DNA from: Acidiphilium multivorum AIU301 | Lineage (GTDB): Bacteria; Pseudomonadota; Alphaproteobacteria; Acetobacterales; Acetobacteraceae | DNA: 64,000 nucleotides | Assembly (NCBI RefSeq): GCF_000202835.1 | Contig: NC_015186.1 | Coordinates: forward strand, 2,419,001-2,483,000 | Direction of reading: 5' to 3' | Shown here: positions 14,128-22,366 of the stretch, in pieces | How positions within the stretch are numbered: the stretch's first letter is position 1 | How the letters are laid out: each line of letters starts with the position of its first letter | Position numbers and translations under genes: made by a program | The notes under the pieces: generated by a model | What the model saw: only the letters and a program-made list of their open reading frames with translations | The model's database searches: none | What the model was told of the DNA's origin: nothing

Positions 14128-14973
14128 TCAGCCGCCGGTCGTCTTCTGCGTCTGCTCGCCAAGCCCGGCGATGCCGAGGCGCACGGTCTGGCCGGGCCGC
14201 AGGAAGACCGGCTCAGGCTTGATGCCCATGCCGACGCCGGGCGGTGTGCCGGTGGCGATGATGTCACCGGGTTCGAGCCGGATGAAGCGGCTGACATAGG
14301 AGACCAGCGTCTTCACGCCGAAGATCATCGTCCGCGTGTTGCCGTTCTGCATCCGCTTGCCGTCGACCTCGCACCAGAGATCGAGAGCCTGCGGATCGGG
14401 CACCTCGTCGCGGGTGACGAGGAAGGGGCCGGTCGGGCCGAAGCTCGGGCAGCCCTTGCCCTTGTCCCACGTGCCGCCGCGGCGGATCTGGTATTCGCGT
14501 TCGCTGACATCGTTGACCACGCAGTAGCCGGCGACGTGATCGAGCGCCGCGTCCTCGGCGATATGGGAGCCGCCGGTGCCGATGATCACGCCGAGTTCGA
14601 CCTCCCAGTCCGTCTCCTTCGAGCCGGGCGGGATCACGATATCGTCGTTCGGGCCCGAATACGCGCTGCCGGCCTTGAGGAAGATGATCGGCTCCTCCGG
14701 CACCTTGAGCCCGGATTCGGCCGCATGGTCGGCATAGTTGAGGCCGATGCAGATGAAATTGACCGGCCGGGGAACCGGCGCGCCGATCCGCGTGCCGGCG
14801 GGCACCAGCGGCAGCGTCGCGGCGTCGAGCGCGGCGAGGCGCGCAAGCCCGGCATCGGAGAGAACGGTGGCGTCGATTTCGGCAATGACGCCGGAGAGGT
14901 CGCGCAGCGCGCCGGAGGCATCGACAATTCCCGGACGTTCGGCGCCGCTGGCGCCATGCCTGAACAGTTTCAT
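14128..14973 (-). CDS. Fumarylacetoacetate hydrolase-family protein
   Basis: This 281-residue protein belongs to the FAH superfamily, which hydrolyses or decarboxylates beta-keto acids with a divalent metal. The characteristic segments are FICIGLNYADHAAESG, KETDWEVELGVIIG carrying two of the metal-binding glutamates, VNDVSEREYQIRRGG with the metal aspartate, and DIIATGTPPGVGMG near the C-terminus. The closest functional types are ureidoglycolate lyase-like, acylpyruvate hydrolase or 2,4-diketo-3-deoxy-sugar-acid hydrolases; sequence alone does not separate them. It diverges from the aminotransferase/aldehyde dehydrogenase pair. The start ATG follows GGGAG; a TATAAT at 14993-14988 is very close to the start. 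Confidence 0.92.
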   Translation of the reverse strand: MKLFRHGASGAERPGIVDASGALRDLSGVIAEIDATVLSDAGLARLAALDAATLPLVPAGTRIGAPVPRPVNFICIGLNYADHAAESGLKVPEEPIIFLKAGSAYSGPNDDIVIPPGSKETDWEVELGVIIGTGGSHIAEDAALDHVAGYCVVNDVSEREYQIRRGGTWDKGKGCPSFGPTGPFLVTRDEVPDPQALDLWCEVDGKRMQNGNTRTMIFGVKTLVSYVSRFIRLEPGDIIATGTPPGVGMGIKPEPVFLRPGQTVRLGIAGLGEQTQKTTGG

Positions 14974-15168
14974 ATATTTAAACTCCCATTATAGTCGAGC
15001 ACCGCTTTTAGGCCCGGCGGCGGCGCGGGCCAAGGGGCGGCGAAACGACGGTGATGTGTTCAGGATAATCGACAGACTGTCACGAAACGGCACATCAACC
15101 GCCAGGCTTGCGCGTGTTCCGATTAAAATAATAAGCTGACGATATTTCCTTTCTGCGAGGACCGTTCC

Positions 15169-16494
15169 ATGAACCAGCCCGCTTCGCGCTCGAACGAGCC
15201 GCTGATCCATCACTGGATGCCCTTCACCGCCAACAAGCAGTTCCATGATGCGCCGCGCATCATCGCCCGCGCCGAGGGGGTGCATTACTGGAATACGGCG
15301 GGCGAGAAGCTGCTGGACTCGGTCTCCGGCCTCTACACCACGCCGGCCGGACACGGGCGGCGCGAGATCCGCGACGCGGTGGCGCGGCAGCTCGAGGAGC
15401 TGGATTACGCGCCGGCCTTCCAGTTCGGCGTGCCCGGCTCGTTCCGGCTGGCCACCGAACTGGCGCAGATGCTGCCCGCCGGGCTGAACCGCGTGTTCTT
15501 CGCCGGCTCGGGATCGGAAGCGGTCGAATCCGCGCTCAAGGTCGCGATCCAGTATCACCGCGTGCGCGGCCAGGGGCAGCGGCAGCGGATCATCGGCCGG
15601 GCGCGCGGCTATCACGGGGTCAATTTCGGCGGTTGGTCGGTCGGCGGCATGGTGAAGAACCGCGAGGCATTCGGCCTTGGCCTGCCGGGTGTCGCGCATA
15701 TGCGGCACACGCACATCCCCGAGAACCGCTTCCAGATGGGCCAGGGCGAGCATGGCGGCGTCGATCTCGCCGACGATCTGCAGCGCATGATCGATCTCTA
15801 TGGCGCCGACACCATCGCCGCCTGCATCGTCGAGCCGATCGCGGGATCGACGGGTGTGCTGGTGCCGCCGAAGGGCTATCTGGAGCGGTTGCGCGAGATC
15901 TGCACGAAGCACGGCATCCTGCTGATCTTCGACGAGGTGATCTGCGGCTTCGGCCGCACCGGCGCGCCCTTCGCGGCGGATGCGTTCGGCGTGGTGCCGG
16001 ACATGCTGACCATGGCCAAGGCGATCACCAACGGCAACATCCCGATGGCCGCCGTCGCCGTGCGGGAGGACGTGCAGCAGGCGATTCTCGATGCCGCCGG
16101 GCCGGAGGCGGTGGAGTTCTTCCACGGCTACACCTATTCGGCGCATCCGGTGGCCTGCGCCGCCGCGCTGGCGACGCTGAAGATTTTCCGCGAGGATGAC
16201 CTGTTCGCGCGCGGCGCGGCGCTGGCGCCGAAATTCCTCGAACGCATCGCGGCACTGCGCGACGTCCCGATCGTCATCGACACCCGCGGTTTCGGCCTGC
16301 TCGGCGCGGTCGACCTCGCGCCCGAGGGCGGGCCGGGCAAGCGTGGCTTCGCCGTGCTGCGCCGCGCCTTCGAACAGGGGTTGGTGCTGCGGGTTGCCGG
16401 CGATACGGTGATCTTCGCCCCGCTCTTCATCACCACCGACGACCAGCTCGACGAGATGTTCGACAAGCTGCGCAAGGTGCTGGCCACCGTCTGA
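15169..16494 (+). CDS. Class III aminotransferase (omega-amino acid:pyruvate type)
   Basis: This 441-residue PLP enzyme transfers an amino group from an omega-amino acid such as beta-alanine to pyruvate. The fold type I class III marks are FFAGSGSEAVESALKVA, the aspartate in LLIFDEVICGFGRTG that contacts the PLP nitrogen, and the PLP lysine in TMAKAITNGNIPM. The opening segment LIHHWMPFTANKQFHDAPRI is typical of beta-alanine--pyruvate aminotransferases. The semialdehyde formed would be oxidised by the dehydrogenase encoded 37 nt downstream. The start is preceded by GCGAGGA. The 195-nt gap before it is AT-richer than its surroundings and should hold the promoter. Confidence 0.93.
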   Translation: MNQPASRSNEPLIHHWMPFTANKQFHDAPRIIARAEGVHYWNTAGEKLLDSVSGLYTTPAGHGRREIRDAVARQLEELDYAPAFQFGVPGSFRLATELAQMLPAGLNRVFFAGSGSEAVESALKVAIQYHRVRGQGQRQRIIGRARGYHGVNFGGWSVGGMVKNREAFGLGLPGVAHMRHTHIPENRFQMGQGEHGGVDLADDLQRMIDLYGADTIAACIVEPIAGSTGVLVPPKGYLERLREICTKHGILLIFDEVICGFGRTGAPFAADAFGVVPDMLTMAKAITNGNIPMAAVAVREDVQQAILDAAGPEAVEFFHGYTYSAHPVACAAALATLKIFREDDLFARGAALAPKFLERIAALRDVPIVIDTRGFGLLGAVDLAPEGGPGKRGFAVLRRAFEQGLVLRVAGDTVIFAPLFITTDDQLDEMFDKLRKVLATV

Positions 16495-16531
16495 ACCGGC
16501 GGCCAGACAGGACACAGAGACAGGATCATAG

Positions 16532-17962
16532 ATGTACAAGGACGTTTTGCTGCATATCGGCGGGGCATGGACGAAATCCGCCTCGGGCCGCACGCTCGAC
16601 GTGATCAACCCGGCGACCGAGGAGGTGATCGGCACCGCCGCCCATGCGGGGCGCGAGGATCTCGACGCCGCGATCGCAGCGGCGGAGGCTGGCTATGCGA
16701 CCTGGCGGGCGACGCCGGCATTCCAGCGCGCGGCGCTGCTGCGCAAGGCCGCCGAGCTGATCCGGGCGCGGATTCCCGAGATCGCCACGATCATGACGAT
16801 GGAACAGGGCAAGCCGCTCGCCGAGGCGAAGGGCGAAACCACGGTCGCCGCCGACGTGATCGACTGGTTCGCCGAAGAGGCGAAGCGCACCTATGGCCGG
16901 GTGATCCCGGCGCGGGCGGCGGGCGTCTACCAGCTCGTGGTCAAGGAGCCGGTCGGCATCGTCGCCGCCTTCACGCCGTGGAACTTCCCGATCAACCAGG
17001 CGGTGCGCAAGGTCTCGGCCGCGCTGGCCGCCGGCTGCGCGGTGATCCTGAAGGGGCCGGAGGAAACGCCGGGCGCCTGCGCCGAGCTGGTGCGCGCCTT
17101 CGCCGATGCCGGGCTGCCGCCGGGCGTGCTCAACCTCGTCTACGGCGTGCCGGCCGAGATTTCCGAATATCTGATCCCGCACCGCGCGGTGCGGAAGATC
17201 TCCTTCACCGGCTCGACCGCGGTGGGCAAGCATCTCGCCGCCCTCGCCGGGGCGCACATGAAGCGGGCGACGATGGAACTCGGCGGCCACGCGCCGGCGA
17301 TCGTCTTCGAGGACGCCGATCTCGACGCGGCGGCGAAGATCCTCGCCGCCAACAAGTTCCGCAATGCCGGCCAGGTCTGCGTCGCGCCGACGCGCTTCCT
17401 CGTGCAGGAGAGCGTCTATGACGGGTTCATGGAGCGCTTCCTCGGCGCGGTCCGGAAAATCAAGGTCGGCAACGGGCTCGAGGAGGGCACGACGATGGGG
17501 CCGCTCGCCAACGAGCGCCGCATCCCGGCGATCGAGGGCTTCATCGCCGACGCGACGAAGCACGGCGCGAAGGTGGCCGAAGGCGGCGAGCGGATCGGCA
17601 ACAAGGGATATTTCTTCCAGCCCACCGTGCTGACCGACATTCCGACCACGGCGCGGGTGATGAACGAGGAACCGTTCGGCCCGCTCGCGCTGGTCAACCG
17701 TTTCTCGACCTTCGAGGACGCGGTGACCGAGGCCAACCGGCTGGAATACGGCCTCGCCGCCTACGCCTATTCGCGGTCGGCCAGAACGGTCACGGCGCTG
17801 GGCGACCGCATCGAATCGGGGATGATCTCGATCAACCATCACGGCATCGCCCTGCCCGAGACGCCGTTCGGCGGCATGAAGGACAGCGGCTATGGCTGGG
17901 AAGGCGGCGCCGAGGCGATCGAGGCCTATCTCGCCACCAAGTTCGTGACCCAGGCGTCGTAA
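16532..17962 (+). CDS. NAD(P)-dependent aldehyde dehydrogenase (succinate-semialdehyde type)
   Basis: This 476-residue enzyme oxidises an aldehyde to the acid. It has the cofactor and substrate motifs FTPWNFPINQ and KISFTGSTAVGKHLA, the general base glutamate in MELGGHAPAIVFEDAD and the catalytic cysteine in RNAGQVCVAPTRF. The closest family is NAD-dependent succinate-semialdehyde dehydrogenase/alpha-ketoglutaric semialdehyde dehydrogenase. It follows the omega-aminotransferase by 37 nt, so the pair most simply converts an omega-amino acid to a semialdehyde and then to the dicarboxylic or malonate-type acid. The exact substrate is inferred, not shown. Confidence 0.93.
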   Translation: MYKDVLLHIGGAWTKSASGRTLDVINPATEEVIGTAAHAGREDLDAAIAAAEAGYATWRATPAFQRAALLRKAAELIRARIPEIATIMTMEQGKPLAEAKGETTVAADVIDWFAEEAKRTYGRVIPARAAGVYQLVVKEPVGIVAAFTPWNFPINQAVRKVSAALAAGCAVILKGPEETPGACAELVRAFADAGLPPGVLNLVYGVPAEISEYLIPHRAVRKISFTGSTAVGKHLAALAGAHMKRATMELGGHAPAIVFEDADLDAAAKILAANKFRNAGQVCVAPTRFLVQESVYDGFMERFLGAVRKIKVGNGLEEGTTMGPLANERRIPAIEGFIADATKHGAKVAEGGERIGNKGYFFQPTVLTDIPTTARVMNEEPFGPLALVNRFSTFEDAVTEANRLEYGLAAYAYSRSARTVTALGDRIESGMISINHHGIALPETPFGGMKDSGYGWEGGAEAIEAYLATKFVTQAS

Positions 17963-17984
17963 GACGCCGAAGCGACCGGGGCGC

Positions 17985-18782
17985 TCAGCCGAGTTTCGGC
18001 GTGAGCGCCTCGGCCTCCATCGCATTGGCGAGTTCGATCAGGCTGGAGCGGCCAAACAGCCGCAGCAGCGAGAATTTCCGCTTCGGGCCAAGAAAGACCG
18101 GCTTCGCGCGCGGGCCGCAGCGCCCGGTGATCAGGCCGCGCACATCGCCGAATCCGTCGATCAGACCGCGTGCCTTCGCCGCGCTACCCAGCATGTAGGA
18201 GCCGTCGAACACCGTGTCGTCGCCTTTCAGGGCGGCGCCGCGGCGCTCCCGCACCCACGCCTTGAAGGCGTCGTGAATGTCGTCGAGCAGCGCCTGGTTG
18301 AATGCGGCGTCCCCCGGCCGTTCGGGCGAGAACGGATCGTTGCGCAGCTTGTTGGCGCCGGCGGTGACGACGCGGCGCTCGATCCCGAAGCGGCGGATCA
18401 GGTCATGCAGGCCGAAACCGCCGCCGACCACCCCGATCGAGCCGACGATCGACATCGGATTGGCGAAGATCTCGTCGCCGGCGCAGGCGATCCAGTAGCC
18501 GCCCGAGGCGCCGACATCGCCGATCACGGCGAGAACGCGCACGCCCGTCTCCTCGGCCTTGCGGCGGATATGCCGGCCGATCAGGTCGGATTGCACCGGC
18601 GAGCCGCCGGGGCTCTCGATCGCGAGGATCAGCAGCTTCGTCCCGCCCTTCGCGAGGTCGAAACCGCGGTCGATGGCCGGAGCAAAGCGTTCGAGATTGA
18701 CCGCCCCCTCGCGCGGCGAGATCAGCCCGGCAAGCCGGATCACCGGCACGCACGGGCGCGACCACGGCAGGCGGAACGTCAT
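17985..18782 (-). CDS. S49-family serine peptidase (SppA/SohB-like)
   Basis: This 265-residue protein is a short member of family S49, the signal-peptide peptidase A group. The nucleophile serine lies in VIGDVGASGGYWIACAGDEI, and SIVGSIGVVGGGFGLHDLIR is the other family hallmark. ESPGGSPVQSDLIGRHIRRK gives the first part of the Ser/Lys core. No obvious N-terminal membrane anchor is seen, unlike E. coli SppA, so it may be cytosolic or peripheral. It overlaps the DUF1489 gene by 4 nt (ATGA) and is the last gene of a three-gene overlapping operon. The start MTFRLPWSRPCVPVIRLAGL fits the family. Confidence 0.93.
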   Translation of the reverse strand: MTFRLPWSRPCVPVIRLAGLISPREGAVNLERFAPAIDRGFDLAKGGTKLLILAIESPGGSPVQSDLIGRHIRRKAEETGVRVLAVIGDVGASGGYWIACAGDEIFANPMSIVGSIGVVGGGFGLHDLIRRFGIERRVVTAGANKLRNDPFSPERPGDAAFNQALLDDIHDAFKAWVRERRGAALKGDDTVFDGSYMLGSAAKARGLIDGFGDVRGLITGRCGPRAKPVFLGPKRKFSLLRLFGRSSLIELANAMEAEALTPKLG

Positions 18783-19204
18783 GGCAGCAGCGCCAGGGCG
18801 CGCAGGTCGCGCCGCAGCGCCGGCGGCAAGTCCTCGATGCCGGAAGTGCGGCCGCCTTCCGGCAGGTCGGCGGGCGCGTCGTCCGGCGCGAGGTAGCGCC
18901 AGCCCTGGAAGGGCTTCATCGGCCGCGCCTCGACCCGGACGAGCGTGGGGTCGAGCACGAGGCCGGTGCAGCGCGTGCCGTCATCCCAGACATCCTCGGT
19001 GACGTCGAGCACACGCTGGCGAACCAGCACGGCGCCGGTGATGACCCAGTAGATCGACCCTCCATCGGTCAGCTCCGCCGCGCGCTTGGGAAAGCTGCGG
19101 GTCTGGTGGCGCAGCGGCGGATCGGCCACGGCGCGGCGGCGCTGGATCTCGGCCAGGTGGCCGGGATCCTTCACGCCGACCGCGAGCTTGACCAGGTGGA
19201 TCAA
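18779..19204 (-). CDS. DUF1489-family protein with TTG start
   Basis: This 141-residue protein matches the DUF1489 family of alphaproteobacteria, of unknown function. Landmarks are HLVKLAVGVKDPGHLAEIQ at the start, HQTRSFPKRAAELTDGGSIY, the central WVITGAVLVRQRVLDV and the end MKPFQGWRYLAPDDAPADLP. I place the start at a TTG (19204) that overlaps the stop of the upstream oxidoreductase as TTGA, because the family begins M-LHLIKL-like and no suitable ATG exists. It also overlaps the S49 peptidase by 4 nt. DUF1489 genes are often found next to S49 peptidases, which supports the call. Confidence 0.85.
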   Translation of the reverse strand: MIHLVKLAVGVKDPGHLAEIQRRRAVADPPLRHQTRSFPKRAAELTDGGSIYWVITGAVLVRQRVLDVTEDVWDDGTRCTGLVLDPTLVRVEARPMKPFQGWRYLAPDDAPADLPEGGRTSGIEDLPPALRRDLRALALLP

Positions 19205-21513
19205 GCGGCCTGCCGCGCCGAGATCGCCTGCCAGACGCGCTCGGGCGTCGCCGGCATGTCGATCTCGCGGATACCGTCGACGGCAAGCGCGTCGATCACC
19301 GCGTTGATCAGCGCCGGCGGCGAGCCGACGGCGCCGGCCTCGCCCGCGCCCTTCACGCCGAGCGGGTTCGAGGCGCAGGGCACCGAGACGAACTCCACCT
19401 CGATATCCGGCAGGTCGTCGGCGCGGGGCAGCGCATAATCCATCAGGCTGCCGGCGACGAGCTGGCCCGACTCCGGGTCGTAGGCGGTGTTCTCCAGCAG
19501 CGCCTGCCCGAGCCCCTGGGCGACGCCACCATGCACCTGGCCGCGCACGATCATCGGATTCACGATGGTGCCGACATCGTCGCACACCAGATAGCGCAGC
19601 ACCGAGGTGACGCCGGTTTCCGGATCGATCTCGACCTCGGCGATGTGGCAGCCGTTCGGGAAGGTGTGCTTCTCGATCTTGGCGATCTCGGCGGTATCGA
19701 GCGCGTTGCCCTGATCGCCGTGCAGGTCCGCCGCCAGGGTGATGACGTCGATCGCCCGGTCGGTGCCGACGATGCGGAACGCGCCGTCCTGGAACACGAT
19801 GTCGGCCTCCGCGGCCTCCAGATGATCGGCCGCGGCCTTGCGGCCCTTTTCGAGAATGGTCGCGGTGGTCAGCGCGATGGCCTGGCCCTCGGAATAAAGG
19901 CTGCGCGCGCCGCCGGTGCCGCCACCCTGCGGAATCGTGTCGGTATCGCCCTGGCGGACACGGATCTTGTCAGGATCGATGCCGAGCCGGTCGTTCACCA
20001 GCTGCACATAGGCGGTTTCATGGCCCTGGCCGGTGGACTGGGTGCCGACATAGACATCGACATGCCCATCCCTGGTGAAACGGATCTCGGCGCGCTCCTC
20101 CGGCGCGCCGCCGGTCGCCTCGAGGTAATAGGCCATGCCGATGCCGCGCCGCTTGCCGGCGGCAGCCGACTTCGCGCGGCGGGCGGGGAAGCCCTTCCAG
20201 TCGATCATGTCGAGCGCATGGTCGAGCACCTTGTGGAAATCGCCCGAATCGTAGGTCTGCGCCATCGCGGTGGTGAAGGGCATGGCGCTCGCCGGCACCA
20301 TGTTGATGCGGCGCAGCTCGGCGCGGTCGATCCCGAGTTCGCGGGCGGCGGCGTCGATCAGCCGCTCGACGAGATAGTTGCTCTCCGGGCGGCCGGCGCC
20401 GCGATAGGCGTCGACCGGCACGGTGTTGGTGAACACGCCGAACACCCGCGCATGGATCGCCTTCATGCCATAGACGCTGGCCAGCACCTTGGTGCCGGCG
20501 AGGGTCGGGATGAAGGGGCCGAAATTCGAGAGATAGGCGCCCATGTTCGCCGTGTCCGTCACCCGCATGGCGGTGATCCGGTGATCGGCGTCGAGCGCCA
20601 GCTCGCCGATGGTGATGTGGTCGCGCCCATGCGTGTCGGAGAGGAACGCCTCGCTGCGCTCGGAGGTCCATTTCACCGGCCGGCCCAGCTTGCGGGCGGC
20701 GTGGCAGACCATGACATGCTCGGGATAGACGAACAGCTTCATGCCGAAGCCGCCGCCGACATCCGGGGTGATGACCCGGAACTTCGCCGGCTCCACCTTG
20801 AACACGGCGCCGGCGAGGCAGTCCTTCAGCAGCCAGCCGCCCTGGGTGTTGGTGGTCAGCGTCCAGCGGCCGGACGCCGCGTCGAACTCGGCGCGGGCGG
20901 CGCGGGGCTCCAGCGAGTTGACGACGATGCGGTTGTTGACGATGCGCAGCTTCGTCACATGCGCGGCGGCGGCGAACAGCTCGTCCACCTTCGCGGCGTC
21001 GCCCACCGCCCAGTCGAAGACGCGGTTGGCCGGCGCGTCGTCATGCACGCGCGGCGCGCTGTCGGACATCGCGCTGGCCAGATCGGTGATCGAGGGCTTC
21101 GTGTCGTAGCGGACGTCGACCAGCTCGGCGGCATCGCGCGCGGCCTGCGCGGTTTCAGCGACGATATAGGCCACCGGCTCGCCGACATGGCGCACCGCGC
21201 CCTGGGCGAGGGCCGGGCGATCGGCCTGGGCGCGCGGCGTGCCGTCCTGGTTCTTGATCGGCACCATGCAGGGAATCGGCGCGATGCCCTCGGCGGCGAG
21301 ATCCGCGCCGGTGACGATGGCGACGACGCCCGGCACCGCGCGGGCGGCCTCGGCGTCGATCCCGGTGATCGTCGCGGCGGCGTGCGGCGAACGCAGGACG
21401 TGCAGGTGCAGCGCGCCCTCGCCCGGAACGTCGTCGGTATATTGTCCAGCGCCGCGCAGCAGCCGCGAATCCTCGACGCGCTTGACCGGCTGGGCAAGAC
21501 CGAATTTCACCAT
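19201..21513 (-). CDS. Molybdenum hydroxylase large subunit (xanthine dehydrogenase/CoxL family)
   Basis: This 770-residue protein is the molybdopterin-binding subunit of the xanthine dehydrogenase/aerobic CO dehydrogenase family. The start MVKFGLAQPVKRVEDSRLLR opens with the RVED-RLL-G-G-Y-D motif of CoxL-like subunits. The signature loop is AYRGAGRPESNY, not the AYRCSFR of true CO dehydrogenase, so it is a form II-like hydroxylase. The catalytic glutamate sits in VKGAGEAGAVGSPPALINA. No FAD subunit and no 2Fe-2S subunit gene lies anywhere in the window, although the enzyme class needs both. It leads an operon with DUF1489 and an S49 peptidase by 4-nt overlaps. The substrate is unknown. A long open extension upstream of 21513 is not coding. 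Confidence 0.93.
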   Translation of the reverse strand: MVKFGLAQPVKRVEDSRLLRGAGQYTDDVPGEGALHLHVLRSPHAAATITGIDAEAARAVPGVVAIVTGADLAAEGIAPIPCMVPIKNQDGTPRAQADRPALAQGAVRHVGEPVAYIVAETAQAARDAAELVDVRYDTKPSITDLASAMSDSAPRVHDDAPANRVFDWAVGDAAKVDELFAAAAHVTKLRIVNNRIVVNSLEPRAARAEFDAASGRWTLTTNTQGGWLLKDCLAGAVFKVEPAKFRVITPDVGGGFGMKLFVYPEHVMVCHAARKLGRPVKWTSERSEAFLSDTHGRDHITIGELALDADHRITAMRVTDTANMGAYLSNFGPFIPTLAGTKVLASVYGMKAIHARVFGVFTNTVPVDAYRGAGRPESNYLVERLIDAAARELGIDRAELRRINMVPASAMPFTTAMAQTYDSGDFHKVLDHALDMIDWKGFPARRAKSAAAGKRRGIGMAYYLEATGGAPEERAEIRFTRDGHVDVYVGTQSTGQGHETAYVQLVNDRLGIDPDKIRVRQGDTDTIPQGGGTGGARSLYSEGQAIALTTATILEKGRKAAADHLEAAEADIVFQDGAFRIVGTDRAIDVITLAADLHGDQGNALDTAEIAKIEKHTFPNGCHIAEVEIDPETGVTSVLRYLVCDDVGTIVNPMIVRGQVHGGVAQGLGQALLENTAYDPESGQLVAGSLMDYALPRADDLPDIEVEFVSVPCASNPLGVKGAGEAGAVGSPPALINAVIDALAVDGIREIDMPATPERVWQAISARQAA

Positions 21514-21699
21514 GATCGATTCCTCATCTTCCAGTTGCTGACGGCGGCCGCAGCGCGCCTTCCCTGCGCTCAGGATATGGGTCGGTCGGGAAAATACAAT
21601 AGACCGGCAAGGCAACAGCGGTTTGCCCTCGGCACGAAACAGGCCATATGCAGGCGATAGAATGTGTTTGGGACCGGCCACGGGCCGAAAGGAGCAGAC

Positions 21700-22362
21700 A
21701 TGCAGATCAACGCCGATCTTCGCCAGCCGGCGCTCGTCGATTCGGCGGCGCTCGACTGGATCGCCTCGCCGATGGCCGGCGTGGAGCGACGGATGCTGGA
21801 GCGCGACGGCGGCGAGGTGGCGCGGGCGACCTCGCTGGTGCGCTACGCGCCGGGTTCGGCCTTCAGCCCGCACCGGCATGACGAGGGCGAGGAATTCCTG
21901 GTGCTGGACGGCGTGTTCTCGGACGAGACCGGAGATTTTCCGCGCGGGCATTACGTGCGCAATCCGCCCGGGTCGCGGCACACGCCCTCCAGCGCGCCGG
22001 GGGCGACGATCCTGGTGAAGCTGCGGCAGATGCCGCCGGAAGAGGCCGCGCCGGTGCGCATCGACACCACCGATCCCGGGCTGTGGCGCGAGCGGGCGCC
22101 GGGGTGGTCGGAAGCGCTGCTGTTTTCGGCGCCCTGGGAGCAGGTGGACATGATTCGCCTCGCCGCCGGGATCGAGAGCGCGGAGCAGGCCTATCCGCGC
22201 GGCGTCGAGATCTTCGTGGTCGAGGGGTCGATCGCGCGGGACGGCGCGACGCTCGGCGCCGGCACATGGCTGCGGCTGCCCGCCGGCAGCCGGCTCGCGC
22301 TGGCCAGCGCCGACGGAGCGCTGCTCTACCGCAAGAGCGGCCATCTGCCGGCGGCCGCCTGA
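21700..22362 (+). CDS. Two-cupin protein of the ChrR/cupin_7 type
   Basis: This 220-residue protein has two cupin-like halves. The first carries the metal-binding pattern FSPHRHDEGEEFLVLDGVFS and later a histidine in PPGSRHTPSSAPGATILVKL. The second half (EIFVVEGSIARDGATLGAGT, then WLRLPAGSRLALA) lacks the histidines. This resembles the C-terminal cupin of ChrR anti-sigma factors, but the zinc-finger anti-sigma domain is missing and no sigma factor gene is adjacent. The start at 21700 is fixed by AAAGGAG ending 5 nt upstream; an ATG twelve codons earlier lacks a ribosome site. It is followed after 4 nt by a flavin oxidase, so the two are co-expressed. Confidence 0.82.
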   Translation: MQINADLRQPALVDSAALDWIASPMAGVERRMLERDGGEVARATSLVRYAPGSAFSPHRHDEGEEFLVLDGVFSDETGDFPRGHYVRNPPGSRHTPSSAPGATILVKLRQMPPEEAAPVRIDTTDPGLWRERAPGWSEALLFSAPWEQVDMIRLAAGIESAEQAYPRGVEIFVVEGSIARDGATLGAGTWLRLPAGSRLALASADGALLYRKSGHLPAAA

Positions 22363-22366
22363 CGCC

